Assembly (NCBI GenBank): GCA_030040115.1
Contig: JASHUH010000462.1
Span: 1 to 7,614, forward strand
Length of the DNA: 7,614 nucleotides
Reading direction: 5' to 3'
DNA from: Acidobacteriaceae bacterium
GTDB lineage: Bacteria; Acidobacteriota; Terriglobia; Terriglobales; Acidobacteriaceae
Shown here: piece by piece, positions 1 through 6,492 of the stretch
Layout: each line of letters starts with the position of its first letter
Position numbering within the stretch: position 1 is the first letter of the stretch
Position numbers and translations under genes: made by a program
The notes under the pieces: generated by a model
Seen by the model: only the letters and a program-made list of their open reading frames with translations
The model's database searches: none
What the model was told of the DNA's origin: nothing

Positions 1-560
1 CTCCAGAAGCGCGCGTATTCCTCAAAATAGTTCGGCCTCGCGAACATTTGCGCCGTAATCGTCCAGTGGATATGTACTGAGCGGCCGGCCAAGTTGCCTA
101 GAATGCGCTCATAGGTCGCAGGATGCCGCCGCTCGTTATGGTGTTCGGGCAGCCCGTCGATGGAAACCGCCACGGTGAAGCGGGGCAGCTCGATCCACGG
201 ATACGGAATGGGCAGAATGCCGCTGGTGACCACCATCGAGAAAATGCCCCGGCGGCTCAGTTCGGGAAGAATGCGCCCCAGCTCGCGGTGGCGCACCATG
301 GGCTCGCCGCCCACCAGCGTTACGTGCAGCGGCTTGTGTCGGTCGATGAGGCCGAGCACGCCGTTCACCAGCTCGTCGCCGCGTTTGTCGCCCAGCTCAC
401 GCAACGTCACTGCGCCGCCCAGGTGATCCGCGCCGAACGCGTAGCAACCCGGGCACCGCAGCGGGCACTCGCGCGTGACTTCAATCGAAAGCATCGGGGT
501 GTGGCCGCGAAGCACTTTACCCCAGGACTTGAGAATATGAATAGTCTGCAATCTGGTCAC
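1..560 (-). CDS. Radical SAM domain protein, N-terminal part (runs off left edge)
   Basis: Reading the reverse strand from a GTG at 560 gives 186 codons without a stop to the window edge. The protein carries the [4Fe-4S]/SAM-binding motif CxxxCxxC as ECPLRCPGCYAF (Cys32, Cys36, Cys39), the GGEP motif at residues 84-87 that normally contacts the SAM amino group, and a SIDGL strand at 133-137. These are the hallmarks of the N-terminal half of the radical SAM barrel, so it should cleave SAM reductively to start a radical reaction. The substrate cannot be told because the C-terminal half is outside the window. I chose the GTG because a TAA lies in frame 24 nt upstream and the segment before the cysteines (WGKVLRGHTPMLSIEVTREC) looks like family sequence. 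An ATG at 494 (Met23) would start too close to the cluster motif. A GGA directly abuts the GTG, so there is no well-spaced Shine-Dalgarno. The 665-nt gap upstream suggests it has its own promoter. Confidence 0.9.
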   Translation of the reverse strand, partial: MTRLQTIHILKSWGKVLRGHTPMLSIEVTRECPLRCPGCYAFGADHLGGAVTLRELGDKRGDELVNGVLGLIDRHKPLHVTLVGGEPMVRHRELGRILPELSRRGIFSMVVTSGILPIPYPWIELPRFTVAVSIDGLPEHHNERRHPATYERILGNLAGRSVHIHWTITAQMFARPNYFEEYARFW

Positions 561-1225
561 TCCACGGGGAAGAGAATGAAGGACTTACAGACGTTCTGGA
601 ATGGATAGACGCCGCCGCGGGCGAAAGGATGTCAAGTCGTGGGAAAAAAGCCGATGCAAGGGCAGATAACGGGCAGCCCGCGCGGAAATAATCGGGTGGG
701 CCGGATCCGGTTCGCAATCGCCATCGGGAATCCGCGAGGACTTCCCTTGGCCGTTTACTTCGGTATTTGGGAGTCAAACGTTCCCCCGCAACCCCCGGAA
801 ACAGCCCCGGAGGCTTTGGAGGTCTAGCGAAGAAAAGGATTCCTGGGCGAAGATCGCCCGCGGGGTGAGTCACCCTCGGACGCCGAAAAAGTTAAAGCTG
901 GGTTCGGTGCGCAGTGCGCGTTTTCGGCCGCCCGACCACCAAGCGCCGATCCCCTGAGTCACAACCAGAGGATTACAGGAGAACCAGCGCAAAGATCCAA
1001 CGGGTCAGGCGAGCTGATTAACCACAACTCGCTTATTGATCAAGAAGTGTAACTATACGAAGGCCGGCTCACGGAGGCGATGGTATCCCCGCCAACTTCG
1101 GATAGCGAAGAAACGCACCCGCAGACAAGCAGGGCCCTCGAATCACTTGATCGTTTGTATCTCTCTTGAATGACCCGGGGGCGACCCATGGTCCGGTAGG
1201 ATAGGGGCCGAGATGGGAGACGCTT
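561..1225. other. Gene-poor intergenic stretch with short inverted repeats
   Basis: I find no convincing gene, tRNA, tmRNA or RNase P motif in this 665-nt gap between two minus-strand genes. Open frames here are short or antisense to neighbours and match no family I know. Visible structure includes a 10-bp palindrome CCGGATCCGG at 701-710. There is also a hairpin GGGCGA-AGA-TCGCCC at 845-859, followed 3 nt later by the near-palindrome GGGTGA-G-TCACCC at 863-875. The octamer TTGATCAA lies at 1036-1043. A perfect -35-like TTGACA sits on the minus strand (635-630), 70 nt before the radical SAM start. The nearest -10-like hexamer downstream is about 20 nt away, which is too far for a confident promoter call. 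Confidence 0.6.
845..875. repeat. Two adjacent short inverted repeats
   Basis: Arms GGGCGA (845-850) and TCGCCC (854-859) pair around a 3-nt loop. Four bases further on, GGGTGA (863-868) and TCACCC (870-875) form an interrupted palindrome with a single central G. The second is more like a protein-binding dyad than an RNA hairpin because the loop is only one base. They lie about 300 nt before the radical SAM start and about 350 nt after the membrane-protein stop. Function is unknown. Confidence 0.5.
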
Positions 1226-1236
1226 TTACGTCTCCC
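1215..1236 (-). terminator. Perfect 8-bp hairpin holding the stop codon in its loop
   Basis: GGGAGACG (1215-1222) and CGTCTCCC (1229-1236) are perfect inverse complements around a 6-nt loop. On the minus strand that loop begins with the TAA stop of the upstream membrane-protein gene. The stem is GC-rich and directly at the gene end, as expected for a transcript 3' end. No U-run follows it on the minus strand, so a classic Rho-independent terminator is not shown. It could instead stabilise the mRNA end or be a pause site. Confidence 0.4.
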
Positions 1237-1570
1237 GCACCAGGGCACGGATGACAATCCCCAAAAGCGCCAGCGCCACCGCGCCCCAGAAGGCGGGCAC
1301 AATGCCTTCCACGCGGAAGCCGCGCACGACGCTCGACGCCACCAGGATCATCAACCCGTTAATGACCAGCAGAAACAGCCCCAGGGTGAGAATGGTGAGA
1401 GGAAAGGTGACGATCTTGAGAAAGAGGCCAACCGTCGCGTTTAACAGGCCGATCACCAAGGCGGCGATCAGCGCCGGCCAAAGCCCCCGAACGTAAAACC
1501 CGGGCACCAGTTTCGACACCAGCAAAAGCGCGATGGCGCTGAGCGCCCAATGGACAAGCAGTCGGGCCAT
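1226..1570 (-). CDS. YvlD-type small membrane protein (Phage_holin_4_2 family)
   Basis: This encodes a 114-residue, very hydrophobic protein with about four transmembrane segments, roughly at residues 5-22, 31-49, 52-78 and 91-109. The central stretch FPLTILTLGLFLLVINGLMI is the signature I associate with the YvlD/PF04020 family, and the length is normal for it. The family has no established biochemical role. It is named after a holin-like hydropathy pattern and is found in many non-phage bacterial chromosomes, so a lysis function should not be assumed. I chose the ATG at 1570 because GGGAGG lies 10-15 nt upstream and the hydrophobic helix starts right after it. An in-frame upstream ATG at 1615 would add a charged 15-residue leader without family character. 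The gene ends inside a hairpin loop. A 140-nt gap separates it from the PIN gene upstream. Confidence 0.85.
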   Translation of the reverse strand: MARLLVHWALSAIALLLVSKLVPGFYVRGLWPALIAALVIGLLNATVGLFLKIVTFPLTILTLGLFLLVINGLMILVASSVVRGFRVEGIVPAFWGAVALALLGIVIRALVRET

Positions 1571-1710
1571 GCGTTTCGTTCCCTCCCGCAACCGCTGCCG
1601 ATCGCTGGCCTGCACCCAGCCGCCCTGGCGCGCGGTTATCCTTCACCCAATCCATATACGGTAACGGGGTTCGGCCGAGGGCGCAACACCAAATGCGCCT
1701 TCGCAGGAGG

Positions 1711-2187
1711 CTAGTCGATTTCCTTCACCGCTTCGTCCGGTTCCCGGGAGGGATCGAGGGTCTCGAGCCCTTCGGCTTTGGCGGCTTCGATCAGGTGCGG
1801 AGAGGCGGAGACAAACGTGATCGGAGTGCCCTGGAACATGTCGCGCGCGGTCAGCGCGGCGCCCAGTTGGAGCGCCGATGGCCAGCCCAGTGAGGTCCGG
1901 TCGAGAAGCTGGCGCGCGGCCTCGAGCACCGCCGGGTTGAGCGGCTGCTGCACCGTGCGCGCAGCTTCGATGCGCAGAACGTCGAGCGCCGCTGCCGCAT
2001 CGTCTGCGCTGATGTCGCCCGCTCGCTCCCGGCGGCGGATGGCTGCATACACTTCCAACGGTGTGCCGGCCGAGATCAGCTTGCGGTTATCCTCCACCGA
2101 TTCCATCAGCCGAATGAGCGCCGCAGTGCCGGGCTCCTGCACAAACAATTTGGCGAACGCAGTAGCCTCGAGATAATACAGACTCAC
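1711..2187 (-). CDS. Degenerate PIN-domain protein (VapC-like fold, active site altered)
   Basis: This 158-residue protein has the PIN order of VapC-type RNases: an N-terminal YYLEATAFAKLFVQEPG, a central TPLEVYAAIRRRE, a C-terminal GWPSALQLGAALTA, and ITFVSASPHLIEAAKAEGL. The usual metal-binding acids of the family are D (YLDTSA), E (EVYAA), D (DALQLAAAL) and D (TAD). Here they read Glu7, Glu45, Ser104 and Ser129, so three of four are replaced and only the glutamate is conserved. The fold signatures are otherwise good and the frame is intact, which suggests a selected non-nuclease role or weak activity rather than recent decay. The start is GTG at 2187, overlapping the upstream stop by four bases (GTGA), a sign of translational coupling. 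A tail of about 12 residues after LDPSREP is acidic. PIN fold is near certain; loss of activity is inference. Confidence 0.85.
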   Translation of the reverse strand: MSLYYLEATAFAKLFVQEPGTAALIRLMESVEDNRKLISAGTPLEVYAAIRRRERAGDISADDAAAALDVLRIEAARTVQQPLNPAVLEAARQLLDRTSLGWPSALQLGAALTARDMFQGTPITFVSASPHLIEAAKAEGLETLDPSREPDEAVKEID

Positions 2188-2900
2188 TCGACACCCCGCT
2201 CCTGCTCGATCACCTCGACCAGAGGCTCACCCTGGACGGCCACGGGATGGAAACGCGGCGTCTCCTCCGGCAGTCCCGCCTCAACCCGGTTCAGGCGAAT
2301 GGTGGTGGTGGGGTACGCCGGGGTTTTCGGATTCGCGATCTTGCTGGTCAACACCACTCCCCGCTGAATTGCCTCGGCCAGCACCGATTGGCGCGCATCC
2401 GGGTGCTGATTCCAGCGGAAGGCCTTGCGGGGCAAAAATGAGTCGCGGAACCATTTAAGGGCGATGAAGGCATGACCGCCCCGCTCCGCTTCAGCCAGGG
2501 CGGCGCAAAGTTCCTTCACGCGCACGTCCATGTCGGCCGGCACGATGGCCTCCGGAACTTCCTCCTCGTCGAAAATCGGGGCGGCCGTTGCTCGCGCGGC
2601 GCGCACCGGGCGCGCGTACGATTCCCCATCCCCCGCGCGCTCAAAGTAGATGCGCACTTCATCTTCTTCCGGCGTCCACGTGTCCGCCGAGGCGTTGCGC
2701 CGCTTGCTGCGGCCGTTTTCGCTGCACAGTTCCACGACCGCGCGATACCCGGGAGGGGCCAAAAAGCGCAGCGCCCGCGCCAACCCCGGATCTTGCGAAT
2801 ACGCCAACTCTGTTAACGCCTCTTCGATAATCTCTTCTGCTGCGGGAATGCTCAGGTTGTTGCTCTCGATGCTGCCCTGCGCAGCCCTTGTCGATTTCAT
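2184..2900 (-). CDS. Hypothetical protein coupled to the PIN-like gene; possible winged helix
   Basis: I do not recognise this 238-residue protein. The N-terminal third (residues 18-60) looks helical, with AAEEIIEEALTELAY, then LARALRFLAPPGYRAVVELC. It is followed by a charged linker (61-85), a short strand EVRIYFER (81-88) and an acidic segment DEEEVPEAIV (111-120). Residues 126-204 read as helix, helix, helix and strands (HAFIALKWFRDSFLPRK, then SVLAEAIQRGVVLTSKI, then YPTTTIRLNR). That pattern would fit a winged-helix or OST-HTH-like nucleic-acid-binding domain, but this is inferred from pattern only. The ATG at 2900 is well supported by GGAGAG 5 nt upstream. Its stop overlaps the PIN gene start (GTGA, 2184-2187), placing it where an antitoxin would be. 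It is much longer than usual VapB, Phd or AbrB antitoxins and shows none of their motifs. It has no signal peptide or membrane segment. Confidence 0.8.
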   Translation of the reverse strand: MKSTRAAQGSIESNNLSIPAAEEIIEEALTELAYSQDPGLARALRFLAPPGYRAVVELCSENGRSKRRNASADTWTPEEDEVRIYFERAGDGESYARPVRAARATAAPIFDEEEVPEAIVPADMDVRVKELCAALAEAERGGHAFIALKWFRDSFLPRKAFRWNQHPDARQSVLAEAIQRGVVLTSKIANPKTPAYPTTTIRLNRVEAGLPEETPRFHPVAVQGEPLVEVIEQERGVE

Positions 2901-2915
2901 CGCGTCTCTCCATCT

Positions 2916-3194
2916 CTAAAAAACTGCGCACCGGCCGCGTTGGCGGGGTTTACCCCTCATCCAGCCTGTTTGGGCCCATCGCGGCGCCCTCAGCTTAAAC
3001 GATTTTCTCACGCGCTGTTCCCGGCGCACCCTTTGGTAAGCCGGATCCAGCACGCTTTTTGGGGCCGGCAAGGAGGAACTGTAAAACTCCATATCCGCGT
3101 TCCCCGATGACGGCAAGAACGGTCTCCACTCCTCTAAATACTTCGGCTCGGCCGTTTTCCGCATCCGCCATTGCGCGTTCGGATCTTCAACCAA
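2916..3194 (-). CDS. Doubtful 92-residue ORF upstream of the hypothetical gene
   Basis: This is an open frame from TTG at 3194 to TAG at 2916, and the frame is open back to a TAA at about 3250. The product is basic at the C-terminus (VRREQRVRKSFKLRAPRWAQ) with four tryptophans spread along it, and matches no family I know. For it: it ends 15 nt before the next ATG, with the next gene's Shine-Dalgarno in between, as in an operon, and its composition is not grossly low-complexity. Against it: the TTG has no ribosome binding site, the next possible start (ATG, codon 11) has only a weak one, and a strong hairpin lies just upstream. It may be a decayed remnant or a non-coding leader. Confidence 0.3.
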   Translation of the reverse strand: MVEDPNAQWRMRKTAEPKYLEEWRPFLPSSGNADMEFYSSSLPAPKSVLDPAYQRVRREQRVRKSFKLRAPRWAQTGWMRGKPRQRGRCAVF

Positions 3195-3205
3195 ATAGAC
3201 GGCGG

Positions 3206-3238
3206 ACGCCCGACGTTCCCGTGGGAACGGTTGGGCGT
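3206..3238. repeat. Strong 33-nt imperfect hairpin
   Basis: CGTTCCC (3214-3220) pairs with GGGAACG (3223-3229). This inner stem is extended by ACGCCC (3206-3211) pairing with GGGCGT (3233-3238). The two stems are joined by an A-T pair and a possible G-U pair (3212-3213 with 3231-3232) and one bulged G (3230). The result is about 15 pairs in total. It lies 12 nt before the TTG of the doubtful minus-strand ORF. Neither strand shows a U-run after it, so it is not a classic terminator. It could be a leader element or a mobile-element remnant. Confidence 0.6.
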
Positions 3239-3275
3239 GTTGAAAGCACCCTTATATCTGATATGTCGGATTCAT

Positions 3276-3287
3276 GCCGGATCCGGC
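3276..3287. repeat. 12-bp palindrome GCCGGATCCGGC, sharing a core with two other sites
   Basis: This is a perfect palindrome between the divergent units. Its 9-mer GCCGGATCC also occurs at 700-708, inside a 10-bp palindrome at 701-710, and at 3040-3048. Two copies are in gaps between genes; the third is in the doubtful small ORF. It could be a protein-binding dyad or chance in GC-rich DNA. Confidence 0.4.
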
Positions 3288-3360
3288 CAGCATAAAGGGA
3301 GCCCGTGGCGCTTTCTCGAACGTTGATCGTTGGCGCATGTGTCTATAGAGGCTCTTGACT

Positions 3361-3381
3361 TGCAAAAAAGCCATTTTTGCA
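3361..3381. promoter_or_regulatory. Inverted repeat TGCAAAAA / TTTTTGCA, possible operator
   Basis: Perfect 8-bp arms (3361-3368 and 3374-3381) flank a 5-nt centre. The left arm starts directly after a -35-like TTGACT (3355-3360), and the repeat sits upstream of the candidate promoter at 3417-3444. Spacing of one helical turn plus a little between arm centres fits a dimeric regulator site. Alternatively, the pyrimidine run at 3385-3397 just after it would make it a weak terminator. No regulator can be named. Confidence 0.35.
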
Positions 3382-3416
3382 CGCTTCCTTTTTTCCCTCT
3401 GTTGTTTTCGAGAAAC

Positions 3417-3444
3417 TTTACTCGTGCGACGGAAAACCTATACA
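3417..3444 (+). promoter_or_regulatory. Candidate sigma-70-type promoter for the large exported protein gene
   Basis: TTTACT (3417-3422) and TATACA (3439-3444) are separated by 16 nt and lie 130 nt before the ATG at 3576, leaving a leader of about 125 nt. Each hexamer departs from consensus by two bases. A second weaker candidate is TTGATC (3323-3328) with TATAGA (3344-3349), spaced 15 nt. Confidence 0.35.
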
Positions 3445-3575
3445 ACCTTCAGTTTACCCGAAATTGGCCCCTCGCGAAGGTCAAAAAGCAGTCCCGGTGC
3501 TTCAGTTCCCCCCGGTTTCGCTAAATTGAGCCTTTCGCGCTACCGGATGTCGAGAGAATTCGTACAATAGGAGTC

Positions 3576-6458
3576 ATGCCTCGTAGCTGGCGATTTTTGG
3601 CGCCCCTGGTGTGGGCCTTGGCTGCAACCGGACTGCACGCCGATGGACCGGCCTTCGATCTCGCCGGTCCTAAGGTGGACGTGCACGTGAAGCGCGGGTC
3701 GGCGACCCTGCCCATCTCGGAAGCCCCGAATCTCTTGCCTGGTGACCGGCTCTGGATTCACCCCGACCTGCCGGAAAACCAATCCGCCCACTTCGTGCTG
3801 GTGGTCGCATTCCTTCGCGGCACCACCAATCCGCCCCCTCCGGAATGGTTCACGCGCGTGGAAACCTGGACCCGCGAAGCCCACGACGAAGGCGTGTTTG
3901 TGACTGTGCCCGCCGAAGCGCAGCAGGCCCTTCTTTTTCTGGCCCCGGAGACCGGCGGCGACTTCAATACCCTGCGCAAAGCGGTCCGCGCCGAACCTGG
4001 TTCCTTTGTGCGCGCCGATCAGGATTTGCAGGCGGCAAGCTGGGAGAGAATGCGCCTGGAAAACTACCTCAGCGATGTTAAAATCTCCTCTCAGACCGAT
4101 CCCGCACTGCTCAAAAAGCGCGCCGAGACGGCCGCCCGCAGCCTGGGCATCAAGATTAATGAAAGCTGCTTCAGCAAACCCGCCGACCAGCAGGCCTCCT
4201 GCCTGTCGCAGAACTCCGAAGGCATGGTCCTAGACGACGCCAACGAACAATCCCTGGTGAATCAGTTGGCCAACGGCAGCGCTTTGGATCTGGTGAACCA
4301 GCTCAGCTCGACCTCCTTCGCCGGCGGAGGCGCATACAGCCCCTATGTGGGGGCCATCGTGGACACGGCCCGCATTCTTTCCTCTCTGCACACCGCGCAC
4401 TTTCAGTACATCCCCGCGCTGGCGCTGCCCACCACCGACACTCTTAATCTGCGCTTAAACATGCCGCCTTCGTTTCGCAATCCCAAGTCGGTGGTGGTGA
4501 TCGCCTTGCCTCCTATCGGCCCCGCGCGCCCCGAGCCGCTCTATCAAGTCAATCCTGAGGACGAATTCTGCGCCACCAAACCCGGCTTGGTGCTCGCGAC
4601 CGAGGGAGCGCCGCTGGTCTTCGCCACCCAGTTAGCCCACAATCTCTTCCTGCACATTGAACCGCAAGTAAACGCCGCTGGCCCCTCGCCGGCAAGCCAC
4701 GCGGTCGACTTGGCTGTCAATGCCGATCCCGTCCAAGGCGGTCTGGTTTTCGCCCAGCCCTCGCCCTCCTTGCCTCCCGGAGCGCTTAACGCAGAATTGC
4801 GCGGCAAATGGGGTTTCGACGACTGGGAGGGACCGACTTTCCATTTGTTTTCGCCCGAATCCGGCAAATGGGGGTTGGAGGCAAGCGACCAATCCGCTCT
4901 GGTGGTGGGCCGCGACGACACACTGCACCTGGTGGGGCAAAGCGCGCAATGCGTGCAGCAGGTCGAGGCGCAAATCCATCAGCGTAAGCCGGTGACTCTG
5001 TCCTGGACTTCCCCCAAGCCCGACATTGTGCAGTTCAAAGTGCCTCTCCAAAACGCCGCTCCCGGCCCCGTCGAATTGACGGTCCTCCAATACGGGCTGA
5101 AACAGCCCGATCGGCTCAAAATGACCGCCTACGACGCCGCGGCTTCCCTCCAGGGTCTGACCTTAAACGCGGACGATAAGCAAGCCACCCTGTCAGGAAC
5201 GCGTCTTGACGAAGTGGCCATGGCCCGGCTGCACGGAATTGTGCTTACCCCCTCCACGCTCAGCCGTGTAGCGAATCTCGATCAACTGGTGCTGAAGGCC
5301 GGGGGCTCGACTGCAGGCTTGGAGCCTGGAGCCGATTACACCGCCGAAGTGGAATTGAAAGACGGCCGCCAGCTGAAGGCCCCTGTCACCGTCGAGCCGC
5401 CGCGGCCTCAAATCGTGCTGCTGAGCAAGGGCGTTCAGCCCAAATCCTTCAACGATCTGCCTCCGATGCAACTGGGCAGTGCCGACGATCTGCCCGTTGA
5501 CGACCAAGTGGTTTTCTTCCTCAAGTCCAGCATGCCGGTGACTTTTCCGCGGACCGAAAAAGTGGAACTGGCCGCCGCCGACTCGAGTTTTGACACCATG
5601 CTCGACCTCAAAGACGGCAGTCTCATGCTCGAAGACGCCAAAACCGCCGAAGCCTCGCTCGAGCCCGTGGCGCGGTTCGGCTCCTCGGCCTTTGGCCCGG
5701 TGCGCGTGCGCGCCGTAGCCGCCGACGGCGAAGCCGGAGACTGGGTGCCGCTGGGAACTCTGGTGCGTGTGCCGGGTTTCAAGGAATTGCGCTGCCCGCG
5801 CCAGCTCGCGAAGCCTTGCCTGTTATCGGGTAGTAATCTCTTCCTGGCTATTTCCATCGCCGCCACGCCTCAATTCGATAATGCGACCCCTGTTCCGCCG
5901 GAATTCACGGGAACCGAACTCATCGTGCCCCACCCCTCCGATGGCTTGCTCTACGTAAAGCTGCGCGACGATCCGGCGACCGTTCAGACCGTGACGCTCC
6001 CGGTCACCACGATCACGCTGGCCGAATCGAAAGCGATCGCAACTGAAGCTTCGGCGCCCGCGGCCGCGGCCCAGCCCGCTCCCCAAGGTCCGGCTGCTGC
6101 CTCGCCTTCCGGCGCGCCGGAAACACCGCCATCGGCCGGACCGGCCAATTCGGAACCGGGCGCCGGCTCGCCCGCTCCGCAGACGCCGCAGCCGGGCAAT
6201 TCCCCGGGTCCAGCGAATAAGAATTCCGACGATCATAATGGAGCGCCGACCCGAACCACGGCGCCCGCCGCTCCGCAAACGGCTGTGCCGGCGCCGGGGC
6301 AATCCGCTGCCGCGCCAGCCAAGCCTTCGTCGGCCGCTGCTCCCGCCGCCGCTGCACCCGCCGCTGCCGCCAGACCCTCCGCAGCTGGAGCTGCATCGAA
6401 ACCCGCCGCTCCTGAATCCTCCTCCACTCCGTCACCGGCAGGCGGGAGTGGGATGTGA
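3576..6458 (+). CDS. Large exported protein of unknown function with Pro/Ala-rich tail
   Basis: This 960-residue protein begins with a signal peptide (RSWR, then hydrophobic FLAPLVWALAATGLHA; probable cleavage after Ala22), so it should leave the cytoplasm. Residues 23-125 look strand-rich. About 128-250 is mainly helical and holds Cys198 and Cys209. About 290-815 is strand-rich with Ig/TIG-like phrases, TLSGTRLDEV (538-547) and CLLSGSNLFL (748-757). Cysteines fall as 198/209, 332/459 and 740/748; the even number suggests disulfides. From about residue 822 to the end the chain is Ala/Pro/Ser/Gly, probably disordered, and could span or bind the cell wall. There is no catalytic motif, C-terminal anchor, lipobox or sorting signal I recognise. 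AGGAG lies only 2 nt before the ATG, an unusually short spacing. The signal peptide right after it supports this start. No enzyme or structural role can be assigned. Confidence 0.92.
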   Translation: MPRSWRFLAPLVWALAATGLHADGPAFDLAGPKVDVHVKRGSATLPISEAPNLLPGDRLWIHPDLPENQSAHFVLVVAFLRGTTNPPPPEWFTRVETWTREAHDEGVFVTVPAEAQQALLFLAPETGGDFNTLRKAVRAEPGSFVRADQDLQAASWERMRLENYLSDVKISSQTDPALLKKRAETAARSLGIKINESCFSKPADQQASCLSQNSEGMVLDDANEQSLVNQLANGSALDLVNQLSSTSFAGGGAYSPYVGAIVDTARILSSLHTAHFQYIPALALPTTDTLNLRLNMPPSFRNPKSVVVIALPPIGPARPEPLYQVNPEDEFCATKPGLVLATEGAPLVFATQLAHNLFLHIEPQVNAAGPSPASHAVDLAVNADPVQGGLVFAQPSPSLPPGALNAELRGKWGFDDWEGPTFHLFSPESGKWGLEASDQSALVVGRDDTLHLVGQSAQCVQQVEAQIHQRKPVTLSWTSPKPDIVQFKVPLQNAAPGPVELTVLQYGLKQPDRLKMTAYDAAASLQGLTLNADDKQATLSGTRLDEVAMARLHGIVLTPSTLSRVANLDQLVLKAGGSTAGLEPGADYTAEVELKDGRQLKAPVTVEPPRPQIVLLSKGVQPKSFNDLPPMQLGSADDLPVDDQVVFFLKSSMPVTFPRTEKVELAAADSSFDTMLDLKDGSLMLEDAKTAEASLEPVARFGSSAFGPVRVRAVAADGEAGDWVPLGTLVRVPGFKELRCPRQLAKPCLLSGSNLFLAISIAATPQFDNATPVPPEFTGTELIVPHPSDGLLYVKLRDDPATVQTVTLPVTTITLAESKAIATEASAPAAAAQPAPQGPAAASPSGAPETPPSAGPANSEPGAGSPAPQTPQPGNSPGPANKNSDDHNGAPTRTTAPAAPQTAVPAPGQSAAAPAKPSSAAAPAAAAPAAAARPSAAGAASKPAAPESSSTPSPAGGSGM

Positions 6459-6481
6459 CCAAGTCACTCGCAAGTTGAGTG
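6455..6481 (+). promoter_or_regulatory. Overlapping inverted repeats before the antitoxin gene, possible operator
   Basis: GTGAC (6455-6459) and GTCAC (6463-6467) flank CAA. Overlapping this, CACTC (6465-6469) pairs with GAGTG (6477-6481) across 7 nt. The pair covers the stop codon of the exported-protein gene and ends 11 nt before the antitoxin ATG. Phd/YefM antitoxins usually repress their own promoters by binding short palindromes in this place, so an operator is plausible. No clear -10/-35 pair is visible in the 34-nt gap, so the promoter may lie inside the preceding gene. Confidence 0.3.
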
Positions 6482-6492
6482 CAATTGGGCCT

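Larger units (their letters stand above)
3195..3575. other. Divergent intergenic region with clustered inverted repeats
   Basis: This region separates the minus-strand unit from the large plus-strand gene. It holds a 33-nt hairpin (3206-3238), ATATC-T-GATAT (3254-3264), a 12-bp palindrome (3276-3287), and arms TGCAAAAA/TTTTTGCA (3361-3381). There are also promoter-like hexamers on the plus strand. The part after about 3340 is richer in A and T than the genes around it, as expected for a promoter region. Small open frames on the plus strand here (3330-3570) have no ribosome binding site and no family resemblance. Confidence 0.6.

Noticed and set aside
123..608. Plus-strand open frames of 161 and 88 codons
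   Set aside because: They are antisense to the radical SAM gene, which has clear motifs in the opposite strand, and show no family character.
790..830. Riboswitch-like phrase (minus strand AAAGCCTCCGGGG) resembling part of a cyclic-di-GMP aptamer
   Set aside because: The remaining conserved elements and the paired stems are absent, so the short match is likely chance.
517..873. Minus-strand 118-codon open frame
   Set aside because: It overlaps the radical SAM start in another frame, has no ribosome binding site and has an unstructured Pro/Ser/Arg-rich product.
2472..2816. Plus-strand 114-codon open frame
   Set aside because: It is the shadow of the 238-residue gene, which has a good Shine-Dalgarno and coupling to its neighbour.
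3563..3568. TACAAT as a -10 box giving a leaderless transcript for the exported protein
   Set aside because: No -35-like hexamer at 16-18 nt upstream, and a Shine-Dalgarno-like AGGAG directly follows.
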